Origin: Acidobacteria bacterium UBA823 | GTDB lineage: Bacteria; Acidobacteriota; Vicinamibacteria; Vicinamibacterales; UBA823 | Length of the DNA: 16,387 nucleotides | Direction: 5' to 3' | Assembly: GCA_002296225.1 (NCBI GenBank) | Contig: DBHR01000109.1 | Span: forward strand, 1-16,387 | In this document: positions 1 to 6,255 of the stretch, one piece after another | Layout of the letters: every line of letters starts with the position of its first letter | Numbering within the stretch: the stretch's first letter is position 1 | Notes under the pieces: model-generated | The model's database searches: none | The model's input: the letters and a program-made list of their open reading frames with translations, nothing else | What the model was told of the DNA's origin: nothing | Position numbers and translations under genes: made by a program

Positions 1-550
1 GGACATCCGCCGTGCCCTAGCGCACTTCGGCCGTGGCCCATTTTTCCGACATTTTGCGCGCGGCGACGACGACGACGAGATCGTCGAAGAAATCGTGGTC
101 GCCGCGGGGCACTTGGCGGCGCAAGGTGTTGGCGCTCTTGTCGTGCTCGAGCGTGCCATCGGGTTGCGGGGTCATGTTGAGAGCGGTATCCGGCTCGACG
201 CGGCGCTGACCTATGATCTTCTCATCAGTATCTTTCAGTCCACGTCGCCACTTCATGACGGGGCTGTGATCGTTCAGGACGACCGTGTCGCTGCGGCGGC
301 CTGTTTTCTGCCACTCACGGTCAACCCGCGGCTCGGTCGGGACCTAGGCACTCGGCATCGGGCCGCTATCGGCGTATCTGAAGAGACGGATGCCGTTGCG
401 GTTGTTGTATCAGAGGAAACGGGACAGATTTCCCTCGCGCTGGGGGGTCGGATCGAACGGAATCTTGAACCCGACGAACTACGGACACGGTTGCGTGGCC
501 TCGTGGTGCGTTCGCAGAGCACGCTGGAGTCGGTCGAGGCTCTACGATGA
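1..550 (+). CDS. cdaA: Diadenylate cyclase CdaA (DAC domain), 5' truncated
   Basis: Condenses two ATP into cyclic di-AMP at the membrane. The window begins inside the gene; the frame is open from base 2 and ends at the TGA at 548-550. The visible part opens with DIRRALAHFGRG, which matches the family's start of the DAC domain (typically QPEIRRALE.IGR). It contains the two nucleotide-binding and catalytic motifs, DGA (in SPLHDGAVIV, near 253-280) and RHR (in GTRHRAAIG, near 349-370). The N-terminal transmembrane helices of CdaA must lie upstream of the window. The stop overlaps the next start (ATGA at 547-550), so cdaA and cdaR are translationally coupled. The cdaA-cdaR-glmM order is a known conserved module. 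Identification is secure; only the N-terminus is missing. Confidence 0.95.
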   Translation, partial: DIRRALAHFGRGPFFRHFARGDDDDEIVEEIVVAAGHLAAQGVGALVVLERAIGLRGHVESGIRLDAALTYDLLISIFQSTSPLHDGAVIVQDDRVAAAACFLPLTVNPRLGRDLGTRHRAAIGVSEETDAVAVVVSEETGQISLALGGRIERNLEPDELRTRLRGLVVRSQSTLESVEALR

Positions 551-1458
551 GGGTGAAACTGTTCCGTTATTTCGGCTTGAAACTTCTGTCTTTGGGCTTG
601 GCGATTTTGCTCTGGTTCGCCGTGGCGGGCGAGCCATTCGTCGAACGCGGATTGCAGGCATCGCTGGAGTTTCAGAACGTTCCTGAGGGCTTCGCGCTGG
701 TCGGGGCGGTGCCGAGCACGGTCGAGGTTCGGGTGCGCGGGTCGTCAGCGCTGCTCGGCGGTCTGGATTCGAGCGACGTGGTCGCCGTGGTAGACCTGGG
801 TTCTGCACGGTCGGGACGCCGGCTGTTTCACCTCTCGCTGGCCGACGTGCGTGCCCCGTTCGGGGTGGAGGTGGCGCAAGTGTTGCCGTCAACGATTCCC
901 CTGGTACTCGATCGAGCGGGTCGGCGCTTCGTTCCGATTGTGCCGGTGGTCGAGGGAAAACCCGCGCCAGGCTATGTCGTCGGCCAGATCTCCGTCTTCC
1001 CCGCGAATGTGGAAGTTGTGGGGCCGATGAGTCGGCTGGACGAACTGGAGGAAGTCATTACTGAGCCCGTGCCGATCACTGATGCGACTGAGACCGTCGA
1101 GACTCTCGTCGGCGTCGGTGTGTCGGATGATGTGTTGCGCCTGCCGGAGGCGAGTACGGCCGTGGTGACCGTCGTCATCGAAACGGCAGACTTGCAGCAG
1201 GTGAGCCGCCGGGTGGTGGTACGTTTTAAGAATCTGATACCGGCGAGGCGAGTTAGCCCAGGCGACCCGATGGTAACTGTGCGTGCGCGAGGACCCCGAA
1301 AGGCGCTTGATGGATTTCGCGGTGATCTCATCGACGCTTGGGTCGATCTTGCTGGACTTGGTCCGGGTGGGTACACTGTGCCGGTTCAAGTCGAGCTCGG
1401 GCCTGAGCTCGTCCTGGACGGCGTCGAGCCCGCCGCGATTGAGATTGTGATACGTTGA
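547..1458 (+). CDS. cdaR: YbbR-domain protein CdaR, regulator of CdaA
   Basis: This 303-residue protein has one N-terminal transmembrane segment (about residues 8-27, LKLLSLGLAILLWFAVAG) followed by an extracytoplasmic region of repeated YbbR modules. I see roughly three, starting near residues 35, 125 and 220; typical turns are NVPEGFALVG, PAPGYVVGQISVFPANVEVVG and the final GGYTVPVQV. In characterised firmicutes CdaR binds and modulates the membrane cyclase CdaA, and the same role is inferred here from position. The ATG overlaps the cdaA stop by 4 bases, and the gene ends 34 bases before the chosen glmM start. No signal peptidase site is obvious, so the helix probably stays as an anchor. 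Confidence 0.93.
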   Translation: MRVKLFRYFGLKLLSLGLAILLWFAVAGEPFVERGLQASLEFQNVPEGFALVGAVPSTVEVRVRGSSALLGGLDSSDVVAVVDLGSARSGRRLFHLSLADVRAPFGVEVAQVLPSTIPLVLDRAGRRFVPIVPVVEGKPAPGYVVGQISVFPANVEVVGPMSRLDELEEVITEPVPITDATETVETLVGVGVSDDVLRLPEASTAVVTVVIETADLQQVSRRVVVRFKNLIPARRVSPGDPMVTVRARGPRKALDGFRGDLIDAWVDLAGLGPGGYTVPVQVELGPELVLDGVEPAAIEIVIR

Positions 1459-1492
1459 ACCGGTCGGATTGCTTCCCGTAGTGCCCCGTTTT

Positions 1493-2836
1493 ATGACTAA
1501 GCGTTTGTTCGGCACCGATGGCATTCGTGGTGCTGCTGGAGTGTGGCCGCTGGATGTGTCGACAGTTACCCGTATTGGGGCGGCCCTGGTGCGATCTCCG
1601 GAGCCGGGTCATCGGATACGCTCCGTGGTCGTCGGGCGCGACACGCGCGAGTCCAGCGAATGGATCGAGCATGCGCTGGCCGCTGGCGCGGCCGCCGAGG
1701 GAGCCCAGGTCACGAGCATCGGTGTTGCGCCGACGCCGGTGGTGGCGTTTCTGACGGCTTCAGACGGGTTTGACGCAGGGGTTGCGATCTCGGCTTCTCA
1801 CAATGCGTTTGAGGACAACGGGATCAAGCTATTCTGCACGGACGGCCTCAAGCTCGACGAGCGGGGGGAAGCGGCCCTGACCGAAGTCGTCTTCGATACT
1901 GCCTGGACCACGCCGACGGGAGGGTCCGGCGCCGACGTCGCGCCGGAACTCCTGGATGGATATCTCCAGTATGTCCGCTCAATTTTGCCCGAGCCGACGG
2001 CGCTTGGGCCGATGCGCTTGGCCGTCGACTGCGCCAACGGCGCGACTGCGGTCGTAGCGCCACGCCTGTTTGACGATCTCGGCTTCGAAACCATCATGAC
2101 TGGCTGCAAGCCGGATGGACGTAATATTAATGATGGATGTGGATCAACCCATCCCGAACGCTTAGCCCAGCTCGTCGATAGACGAGAGTGCCGCATGGGC
2201 GTCGCCTTTGACGGCGACGGCGATCGCGCCATCTTTGTCGACGGTCACGGGCGCGTGGTCGATGGTGACCAGGTTTTATTCGTGTGCGCCAAGCATCTAC
2301 AGCGCGGGGGCCGACTGCGGGGTGGCGCGGTCGTCGCGACTGACATGAGCAATATTGGCTTAAAAATGGGTTTGCAGAAGTTGGGGATCGAACTCATTCG
2401 CTGTGCGGTTGGTGACAAGTACGTCATGGAGACTTTGGCGGACCGTCAGTTAGCACTCGGCGGGGAGCAATCAGGTCACGTCATTTTTCCGGATGTCCTC
2501 ACTACTGGGGACGGACTCGTGACGACACTAATGGTCCTGCAGGCGATGGCGGCTACCGGACGCGAGCTCGGTGATTTGGCGGGGGAGTTGACGATGTATC
2601 CGCAGGTCACCGTAAACGTTCCTGTGCGCAAGACAACGAGCCTGGAGAACGTTCCGGACGTGTCGGCAGTCATCGCGGAGGTGGAACGACGCCTCGTCGG
2701 GCAGGAGGGGCAGCTCTTGGTACGATATTCTGGCACCGAACCACTTCTGAGAATCACACTTCAGGGTAGCGACCAGGGTGACATTGAACGCTGGGCCGAG
2801 GAAATTGCTGAGGTCGTACGAAGGCGACTAGGGTAA
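1493..2836 (+). CDS. glmM: Phosphoglucosamine mutase GlmM
   Basis: Converts glucosamine-6-phosphate to glucosamine-1-phosphate in the cytoplasm, on the route to UDP-GlcNAc and peptidoglycan. All family landmarks are present: N-terminal KRLFGTDGIRG, phosphoserine loop AISASHNAFEDNG, metal-binding DGDGDRAIF, sugar-binding GEQSGHVIF and C-terminal phosphate-binding RYSGTEPLLRI. In-frame upstream starts exist (TTG 1469, GTG 1481). I chose ATG 1493 because it gives 447 residues and puts the catalytic serine at residue 102, the same number as in E. coli GlmM. No clear Shine-Dalgarno precedes any of the three. Third gene of the cdaA-cdaR-glmM operon. Confidence 0.96.
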   Translation: MTKRLFGTDGIRGAAGVWPLDVSTVTRIGAALVRSPEPGHRIRSVVVGRDTRESSEWIEHALAAGAAAEGAQVTSIGVAPTPVVAFLTASDGFDAGVAISASHNAFEDNGIKLFCTDGLKLDERGEAALTEVVFDTAWTTPTGGSGADVAPELLDGYLQYVRSILPEPTALGPMRLAVDCANGATAVVAPRLFDDLGFETIMTGCKPDGRNINDGCGSTHPERLAQLVDRRECRMGVAFDGDGDRAIFVDGHGRVVDGDQVLFVCAKHLQRGGRLRGGAVVATDMSNIGLKMGLQKLGIELIRCAVGDKYVMETLADRQLALGGEQSGHVIFPDVLTTGDGLVTTLMVLQAMAATGRELGDLAGELTMYPQVTVNVPVRKTTSLENVPDVSAVIAEVERRLVGQEGQLLVRYSGTEPLLRITLQGSDQGDIERWAEEIAEVVRRRLG

Positions 2837-2851
2837 GGTTCCCGGGTCTCT

Positions 2852-2888
2852 CTGCAGTATGATTGGCTCGGGTCGTAGTTTACTGCAG
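2852..2888. repeat. 8-bp inverted repeat upstream of the TPR gene
   Basis: CTGCAGTA (2852-2859) and TACTGCAG (2881-2888) are perfect inverted arms separated by 21 nt, lying in the 71-base gap between glmM and the TPR gene start. The right arm ends 19 bases before the chosen ATG at 2908. It could form a hairpin in the transcript or be an operator. There is no T-run, so it is not a standard terminator. It could also be chance. Confidence 0.35.
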
Positions 2889-2907
2889 CCCGACGATCGA
2901 ACGATTG

Positions 2908-3516
2908 ATGAAACGTGAAGGGATCGTCTTACTAGCATCGGGTAGCCTGTTCGGGTTGATCGCTGGCTGGGTGCTAGGCAGCCAGCCCTCGGGTGGGTCC
3001 GCGCCGCCACGGGCGGTAGTTGCGCAGCCAGAAAACGCAGGATCCGTCGACGGGGCGACGCCGCCTCCGCTAGACGAAACACGGGTTCAGGACCTTATCG
3101 CAGCGGCGAACGGGGATCCTTCGGATGCCTTGGCCCGGACAACGCTCGGCAATCTGTACTTCGACGCAGAACGCTTTCGGGAGGCCATTACGTGGTATGA
3201 GGCGTCGTTGGTGCTTGACCCGCAGAATGTGAACGCCAGCACGGATCTGGGCGTGAGCTATTACTACACGAACCAGCCTGATCGCGCGCTTGCACAGTTC
3301 GCGCATTCGCTCGGGGTCGAACCTGAGCACGTTAAGACGATGCTGAACATCGGCGTTGTGCGCGCCTTTGGCATGCAGGATCTCGCGGGCGCGGCAGAGG
3401 TGTGGGAGCGTGTGATCGCGATTGCGCCAGAGAGCCCGGAGGGTTTGGCGGCTCAGCAGGCGTTGGAGAGGCTCCGGTCGGCCCATGCCGCCGACGTGGA
3501 TACGACCGGGGCGTAA
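2908..3516 (+). CDS. Membrane-anchored TPR-repeat protein
   Basis: The product is 202 residues from ATG 2908. The in-frame TTG at 2863 would add 15 residues that do not look like an N-terminus, whereas ATG 2908 starts MKREG directly before a hydrophobic segment (about residues 5-23, IVLLASGSLFGLIAGWVLG), a signal anchor. A Pro/Ala/Gly-rich linker follows, then about three tetratricopeptide repeats (LGNLYFDAERFREAITWYEASLVLDP; LGVSYYYTNQPDRALAQFAHSLGVEP; a shorter third one). TPR arrays are protein-interaction scaffolds; similar anchored TPR proteins occur in cytochrome c biogenesis (CcmH/NrfG-like) and envelope assembly. The partner cannot be inferred. The gene lies 71 bases after glmM and 42 bases before the YHS-like gene, probably in one transcript with the latter. 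Confidence 0.8.
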   Translation: MKREGIVLLASGSLFGLIAGWVLGSQPSGGSAPPRAVVAQPENAGSVDGATPPPLDETRVQDLIAAANGDPSDALARTTLGNLYFDAERFREAITWYEASLVLDPQNVNASTDLGVSYYYTNQPDRALAQFAHSLGVEPEHVKTMLNIGVVRAFGMQDLAGAAEVWERVIAIAPESPEGLAAQQALERLRSAHAADVDTTGA

Positions 3517-3558
3517 CGGCGGCACACGACCAGTGGTGCTCGGACATCTGCGACACCG

Positions 3559-3804
3559 ATGTGGATTGGCTGGTTTCTTCGCATTCTACTGGTCATCGTC
3601 GGCGTGCGGGCTATCTGGAAGTTTCTGGCCGGCATCTTCAAGGGTGTCCGTGGGCCGGGGCGGGTAGCGCCCCAGAGTGTGCCGCTCGTCCGTGACCCGG
3701 TGTGCGGGACCTACGTTGTCCGCTCGCGAGCGGTCGTGTTGAGACAAGGTAAGCAGATTGAGTATTTTTGTTCTGAAACGTGCCGGCGTCGCTTCGGACG
3801 TTAG
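3559..3804 (+). CDS. Small membrane-anchored YHS/TRASH-like metal-binding protein
   Basis: This 81-residue protein has an N-terminal hydrophobic helix (about residues 2-27), a short basic linker, and a C-terminal mini-domain with DPVCGTYV (Cys49) and YFCSETCRRRF (Cys71, Cys75). The DPVCG...YFCSE.C pattern is that of YHS/TRASH-type metal-binding modules found near copper-handling proteins and in small membrane proteins of the PP0621 type. A cytoplasmic or periplasmic metal-binding or redox role is inference. The start at ATG 3559 puts the helix at the very N-terminus; no strong ribosome-binding site is visible. Whether it belongs with the TPR gene or with the microcompartment operon that begins 51 bases later cannot be decided from sequence alone. 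Confidence 0.72.
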   Translation: MWIGWFLRILLVIVGVRAIWKFLAGIFKGVRGPGRVAPQSVPLVRDPVCGTYVVRSRAVVLRQGKQIEYFCSETCRRRFGR

Positions 3805-3834
3805 ATCGCTCGCAGCGGGCGTCGAGCGCCGATC
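3804..3834 (+). repeat. Imperfect hairpin between the YHS-like and aldolase genes
   Basis: GATC (3804-3807) then GCTCG (3808-3812) can pair with CGAGC (3823-3827) and, after a 3-nt bulge, GATC (3831-3834), with a 10-nt loop. It starts at the last base of the YHS-like stop codon. There is no following T-run, so a terminator function is unsupported. It may separate the upstream pair of genes from the microcompartment operon. Confidence 0.3.
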
Positions 3835-3855
3835 GTGCGTATTCGAGACCTAGCC

Positions 3856-4713
3856 ATGACGAGTCAACCAGAAGAGCGAATCCGGGCCGAGATCGTTGAG
3901 GTTGGGCGGAGGCTCCACGAACGCGGTTACGTTGCCTCCAATGACGGCAACATCAGCGTGCGGCTCGACGACAATCGGGTCCTGACAACGCCGACCGGCG
4001 TGTCGAAGGGGTTTATGACGCCGGACATGATGGTTACGACCGACATGCAGGGTGTCAAGCTTACCGGCGACCGAAAGGCTTCATCAGAGCTACTTATGCA
4101 CTTGGCGGTCTACGAGCATCGCCCCGAGATCAAGGCCATCGTGCACGCCCATCCACCGGCGGCCACCGGCTTCGCGGTCGCCGGGATTCCGCTCGACCGG
4201 GCCGTGTTGGCCGAGGTTATCGTGACGCTTGGTAGCATTCCGATTGCGGAGTATGGGACGCCATCGACATCCGAGCTCGCCGATGCCGTGCGCAAGTACA
4301 TCTCGGCACACGACGGCCTGCTGTTGGCGAACCACGGTGCCCTGACCATCGCTCCAGAGTTGTTCGCTGCGTATTACCGGATGGAGACGATCGAGCATTT
4401 TGCGCGAATTAGCATCGTGGCCCGCCTGTTGGGCCGTGAGCGGGTCTTGTCACGCGAGGAAGTGGTCCGGTTGGAGAATCTGCGCGGCAGCTACGGCGTC
4501 GGCCCGTCTGCTCCGATCTGCGCGGAAGAGGAGGTGCAGGGCGACGACATTACTTGTCAGACCATCCAGGCACCGTCATCTCCGGACGAGCGCCTCGTGG
4601 ACGATCGGGTCACAAGACGAACAATCGACCCGGTAGGCAAAGACGGCGAAATTCAACTAACATACGGCGAGTTGACGGCGCTCATCGAGGACGCGGTCAA
4701 AGCCTTGAAGTAG
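3856..4713 (+). CDS. Class II aldolase (FucA/AraD family) with C-terminal encapsulation-peptide-like tail
   Basis: Zinc-dependent aldolase of the fuculose-1-phosphate aldolase family. From ATG 3856 (285 residues) the motifs are SNDGNISVRL (28-37), TPTGVSKG, Glu78 in KASSELLMH, His97 and His99 in HAHPP, and His160 in ANHGAL. These correspond to the family's substrate loop and metal ligands. A GTG at 3835 would add seven residues. FucA itself is about 215 residues; here an extra tail of about 70 residues ends, after a poorly conserved-looking linker, in LTYGELTALIEDAVKALK (268-285). That is a short amphipathic helix of the kind that targets cargo into bacterial microcompartments. The gene is first in the shell-protein operon. 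In PVM-type microcompartments such an aldolase cleaves L-fuculose- or L-rhamnulose-1-phosphate to DHAP and lactaldehyde; that substrate is inferred here. Confidence 0.9.
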   Translation: MTSQPEERIRAEIVEVGRRLHERGYVASNDGNISVRLDDNRVLTTPTGVSKGFMTPDMMVTTDMQGVKLTGDRKASSELLMHLAVYEHRPEIKAIVHAHPPAATGFAVAGIPLDRAVLAEVIVTLGSIPIAEYGTPSTSELADAVRKYISAHDGLLLANHGALTIAPELFAAYYRMETIEHFARISIVARLLGRERVLSREEVVRLENLRGSYGVGPSAPICAEEEVQGDDITCQTIQAPSSPDERLVDDRVTRRTIDPVGKDGEIQLTYGELTALIEDAVKALK

Positions 4714-4776
4714 AGTGGTTCGCCGCGCGCTCCAGTGCCTTGAGCGAGGACGTGCGCCGGCACGGGGGAGAAGAGA

Positions 4777-5064
4777 ATGGGCGAAGCACTGGGGATGGTT
4801 GAGACCAAGGGCCTGGTGGCGATGATCGAAGCCGCCGACGCCATGGTGAAGGCGGCGAAGGTGACGCTGGTCGGTTGGGAGAAGATCGGTGCTGGGTACG
4901 TAACCGCTCTTGTTCGCGGTGACGTAGCCGCCGTCAAAGCGGCGACGGACGCGGGTGCCGCGGCCGCACGACGGGTCGGAGAACTCGTCTCGGTTCACGT
5001 CATCCCGAGGCCTCATTCAAACCTCGAAGGTTCGCTGCCAATTGGGAAGTCGGGCGGCAAGTGA
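4777..5064 (+). CDS. BMC-H hexameric microcompartment shell protein
   Basis: A 95-residue single-BMC-domain protein of the PduA/EutM/CcmK type that forms the hexagonal facet tiles of a microcompartment. It shows the family opening ALGMVETKGLVAMIEAADAMVKAA, the KIGAGYVTALVRGDVAAVKAA strand-loop-helix and the terminal VHVIPRPH strand. The central pore loop reads K36-I-G-A-G-Y rather than the K-I-G-S-G-L of PduA, so the pore-lining serine is alanine. A strong purine-rich ribosome-binding region (GGGGGAGAAGAG, 4764-4775) directly precedes the ATG, by far the best in the operon and suiting a protein needed in hundreds to thousands of copies. It follows the aldolase by 63 bases. Confidence 0.97.
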   Translation: MGEALGMVETKGLVAMIEAADAMVKAAKVTLVGWEKIGAGYVTALVRGDVAAVKAATDAGAAAARRVGELVSVHVIPRPHSNLEGSLPIGKSGGK

Positions 5065-5071
5065 TCGCTGA

Positions 5072-5105
5072 CGCGAACCGTGAGACCCGGGTCGACGCGT
5101 TCGCG
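5072..5105 (+). repeat. Intercistronic inverted repeat between BMC-H and the first BMC-P gene
   Basis: CGCGAAC (5072-5078) and GTTCGCG (5099-5105) are perfect 7-bp arms around a 20-nt loop that itself contains the palindrome GACCCGGGTC (5084-5093). No T-run follows, so it is not a classical terminator. It sits at the one place in the operon where output should drop sharply, from facet to vertex proteins. A role in mRNA processing or attenuation is inference. Confidence 0.4.
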
Positions 5106-5125
5106 ATAGGTCGGATAAACGTTCC

Positions 5126-5395
5126 ATGATTCTTGCCAAGATCGTCGGGACGGTCGTCGCCACGCGGAAAGACGAGCGTCTCGTAAGCAGTAAGTTACTC
5201 CTCGCGAGACCTATCGACCCAGGTGGTACCGAAATCGGCGGGTATCTCGTAGCGATTGACACTGTTGATGCCGGCGAGGGCGAGACTGTGCTAATTGTTA
5301 GTGGTAGTTCAGCACGCATGGCGGACGGGCTGAAGGACTGCCCGGTTGACGCGGCGATCGTCGGGATCGTCGATATAGTCGAGGTCAAGAAGTAG
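5126..5395 (+). CDS. BMC-P pentameric shell protein (EutN/CcmL family), copy 1
   Basis: This 89-residue vertex protein caps the corners of the microcompartment shell as pentamers. It contains the EutN/CcmL signature elements in order: AKIVGTVVATRKDERL at the N-terminus, SSKLLLARPID, AIDTVDAGEGETVLIVSGSSAR in the middle, and CPVDAAIVGIVDIVEV at the end. Compared with the other two copies it has AIDTVDAG where they have VDSVGAG. The ATG at 5126 gives a start with MILAKIVG as expected; its ribosome-binding site is weak. First of three consecutive paralogues, 61 bases after BMC-H and 15 bases before copy 2. Confidence 0.95.
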   Translation: MILAKIVGTVVATRKDERLVSSKLLLARPIDPGGTEIGGYLVAIDTVDAGEGETVLIVSGSSARMADGLKDCPVDAAIVGIVDIVEVKK

Positions 5396-5410
5396 GACGG
5401 ATAACGGCTG

Positions 5411-5692
5411 ATGCAGCTTGCTAAGGTGGTTGGCAACGTTGTCGCCACGTGTAAGGACCCAAACCTTATTGGTCAGAAGCTGCTGCTGGTGCAGCCGCTC
5501 GATCCGGACCGGAAATCGGTCGGGCGCATACTGGTGGCGGTCGACTCTGTTGGCGCGGGCCCGGGCGAAGAGGTCTTCGTCGTCCGCGGCCGCGAGGCCT
5601 CGTTTCCGTTCCTACCAGACCAGGTGCCGACCGACCTCAACATCGTTGGCATCGTGGATCATTGGACCACGTCGAGCAACGCCAGACGCTGA
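5411..5692 (+). CDS. BMC-P pentameric shell protein (EutN/CcmL family), copy 2
   Basis: A 93-residue vertex protein paralogous to its neighbours: MQLAKVVGNVVATCKDPNLIG, then KLLLVQPLD, AVDSVGAGPGEEVFVVRG and TDLNIVGIVDHW. It differs in having VPTDLNIVGIVD, where PVDAAIVGIVD is usual, and a longer polar C-terminal tail (TTSSNARR). The usual small-residue run after the glycine loop is replaced by REASFPFLPDQ. The three copies share length and topology but are clearly diverged, which is normal for loci that keep several BMC-P types. Translation initiation signals are weak. Confidence 0.95.
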   Translation: MQLAKVVGNVVATCKDPNLIGQKLLLVQPLDPDRKSVGRILVAVDSVGAGPGEEVFVVRGREASFPFLPDQVPTDLNIVGIVDHWTTSSNARR

Positions 5693-5715
5693 CCTCCGCG
5701 GTTATTCGATTTTCT

Positions 5716-5985
5716 ATGCAGTTGGCCCGAGTGATCGGCACGGTGGTTTCCACACAGAAGCACGAGACGCTGACCGGTGCGAAGCTGCTGCTGGTGCAGC
5801 CGCTAACGCTCGGCAACAAGCCAGCCGGTCTCTGCGTTTTAGCTGTAGATTCGGTCGGTGCTGGCGTCGGCGAGAAGGTATTGATTGTGCTCGAAGGTCG
5901 CGCTGCAGGCCAGGCCTTACGGAAGCGCCTGGCACCGGTCGACGTGGCCATCGTCGGTATCGTCGATAATCTCGATCTCCCGTAG
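5716..5985 (+). CDS. BMC-P pentameric shell protein (EutN/CcmL family), copy 3
   Basis: An 89-residue vertex protein: MQLARVIGTVVSTQKHETLTG, AKLLLVQPL, AVDSVGAGVGEKVLIVLEGRA and APVDVAIVGIVDNL. An in-frame ATG at 5662, inside copy 2, would add 18 residues absent from the family, so ATG 5716 is chosen. It aligns exactly with the MQLAKVVG start of copy 2. No Shine-Dalgarno is visible in the 23-base gap after copy 2, so reinitiation or coupling is likely. It ends 18 bases before the small Cys-motif gene. Confidence 0.95.
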   Translation: MQLARVIGTVVSTQKHETLTGAKLLLVQPLTLGNKPAGLCVLAVDSVGAGVGEKVLIVLEGRAAGQALRKRLAPVDVAIVGIVDNLDLP

Positions 5986-6003
5986 GGCGTCAGGAGTTGA
6001 GCG

Positions 6004-6228
6004 ATGTCCGATCCCTTGACGCGCGACCAGATTCGCGACCGGGTACAGCTCGCTATCGAGCGCCGCCTCGGCGTCCGGGCATTCGCCGAGACATCGGGCC
6101 CGCCGCCGGTACATTCGAGCCATGAGCGCTTTCGTTTGTCCGAGGATGCTGAGGCTTCCCGCGCCTGCCTGATCGAACCGGCCGTTAACTGTATCGGCTG
6201 CGGCTACTGCCGGTCTTACGGACACTAG
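6004..6228 (+). CDS. Small microcompartment-operon protein with EP-like helix and C-terminal Cys cluster; function unknown
   Basis: I do not recognise this 74-residue protein. Residues 5-22 (LTRDQIRDRVQLAIERRL) form a predicted amphipathic helix with hydrophobic positions spaced i, i+3/4 (Ile10, Val14, Ile18, Leu22), resembling microcompartment encapsulation peptides. A Pro/Ser linker (about 30-40) follows. The C-terminus carries Cys55, Cys63, Cys66 and Cys69 (C-x7-C-x2-C-x2-C) and ends RSYGH. The cysteines could bind zinc or an iron-sulphur cluster, or mediate disulphide or thiol chemistry. A clear AGGAG at 5992-5996 precedes ATG 6004, and the gene is tightly packed behind the three BMC-P genes, so it is a real operon member and probably lumenal. 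That location is inference. Confidence 0.8.
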   Translation: MSDPLTRDQIRDRVQLAIERRLGVRAFAETSGPPPVHSSHERFRLSEDAEASRACLIEPAVNCIGCGYCRSYGH

Positions 6229-6255
6229 TGCCGCGTTGGCGGTGCCGTTCCCACG

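Noticed and set aside
889..1524. Long open frame antisense to cdaR
   Set aside because: It is opposite a well-supported gene in GC-rich DNA and has a low-complexity His/Arg-rich translation with no recognisable domain.
5662..5715. N-terminal extension of the third BMC-P protein from ATG 5662
   Set aside because: The extra 18 residues lie inside the preceding gene and are absent from the EutN/CcmL family; ATG 5716 aligns with copy 2.
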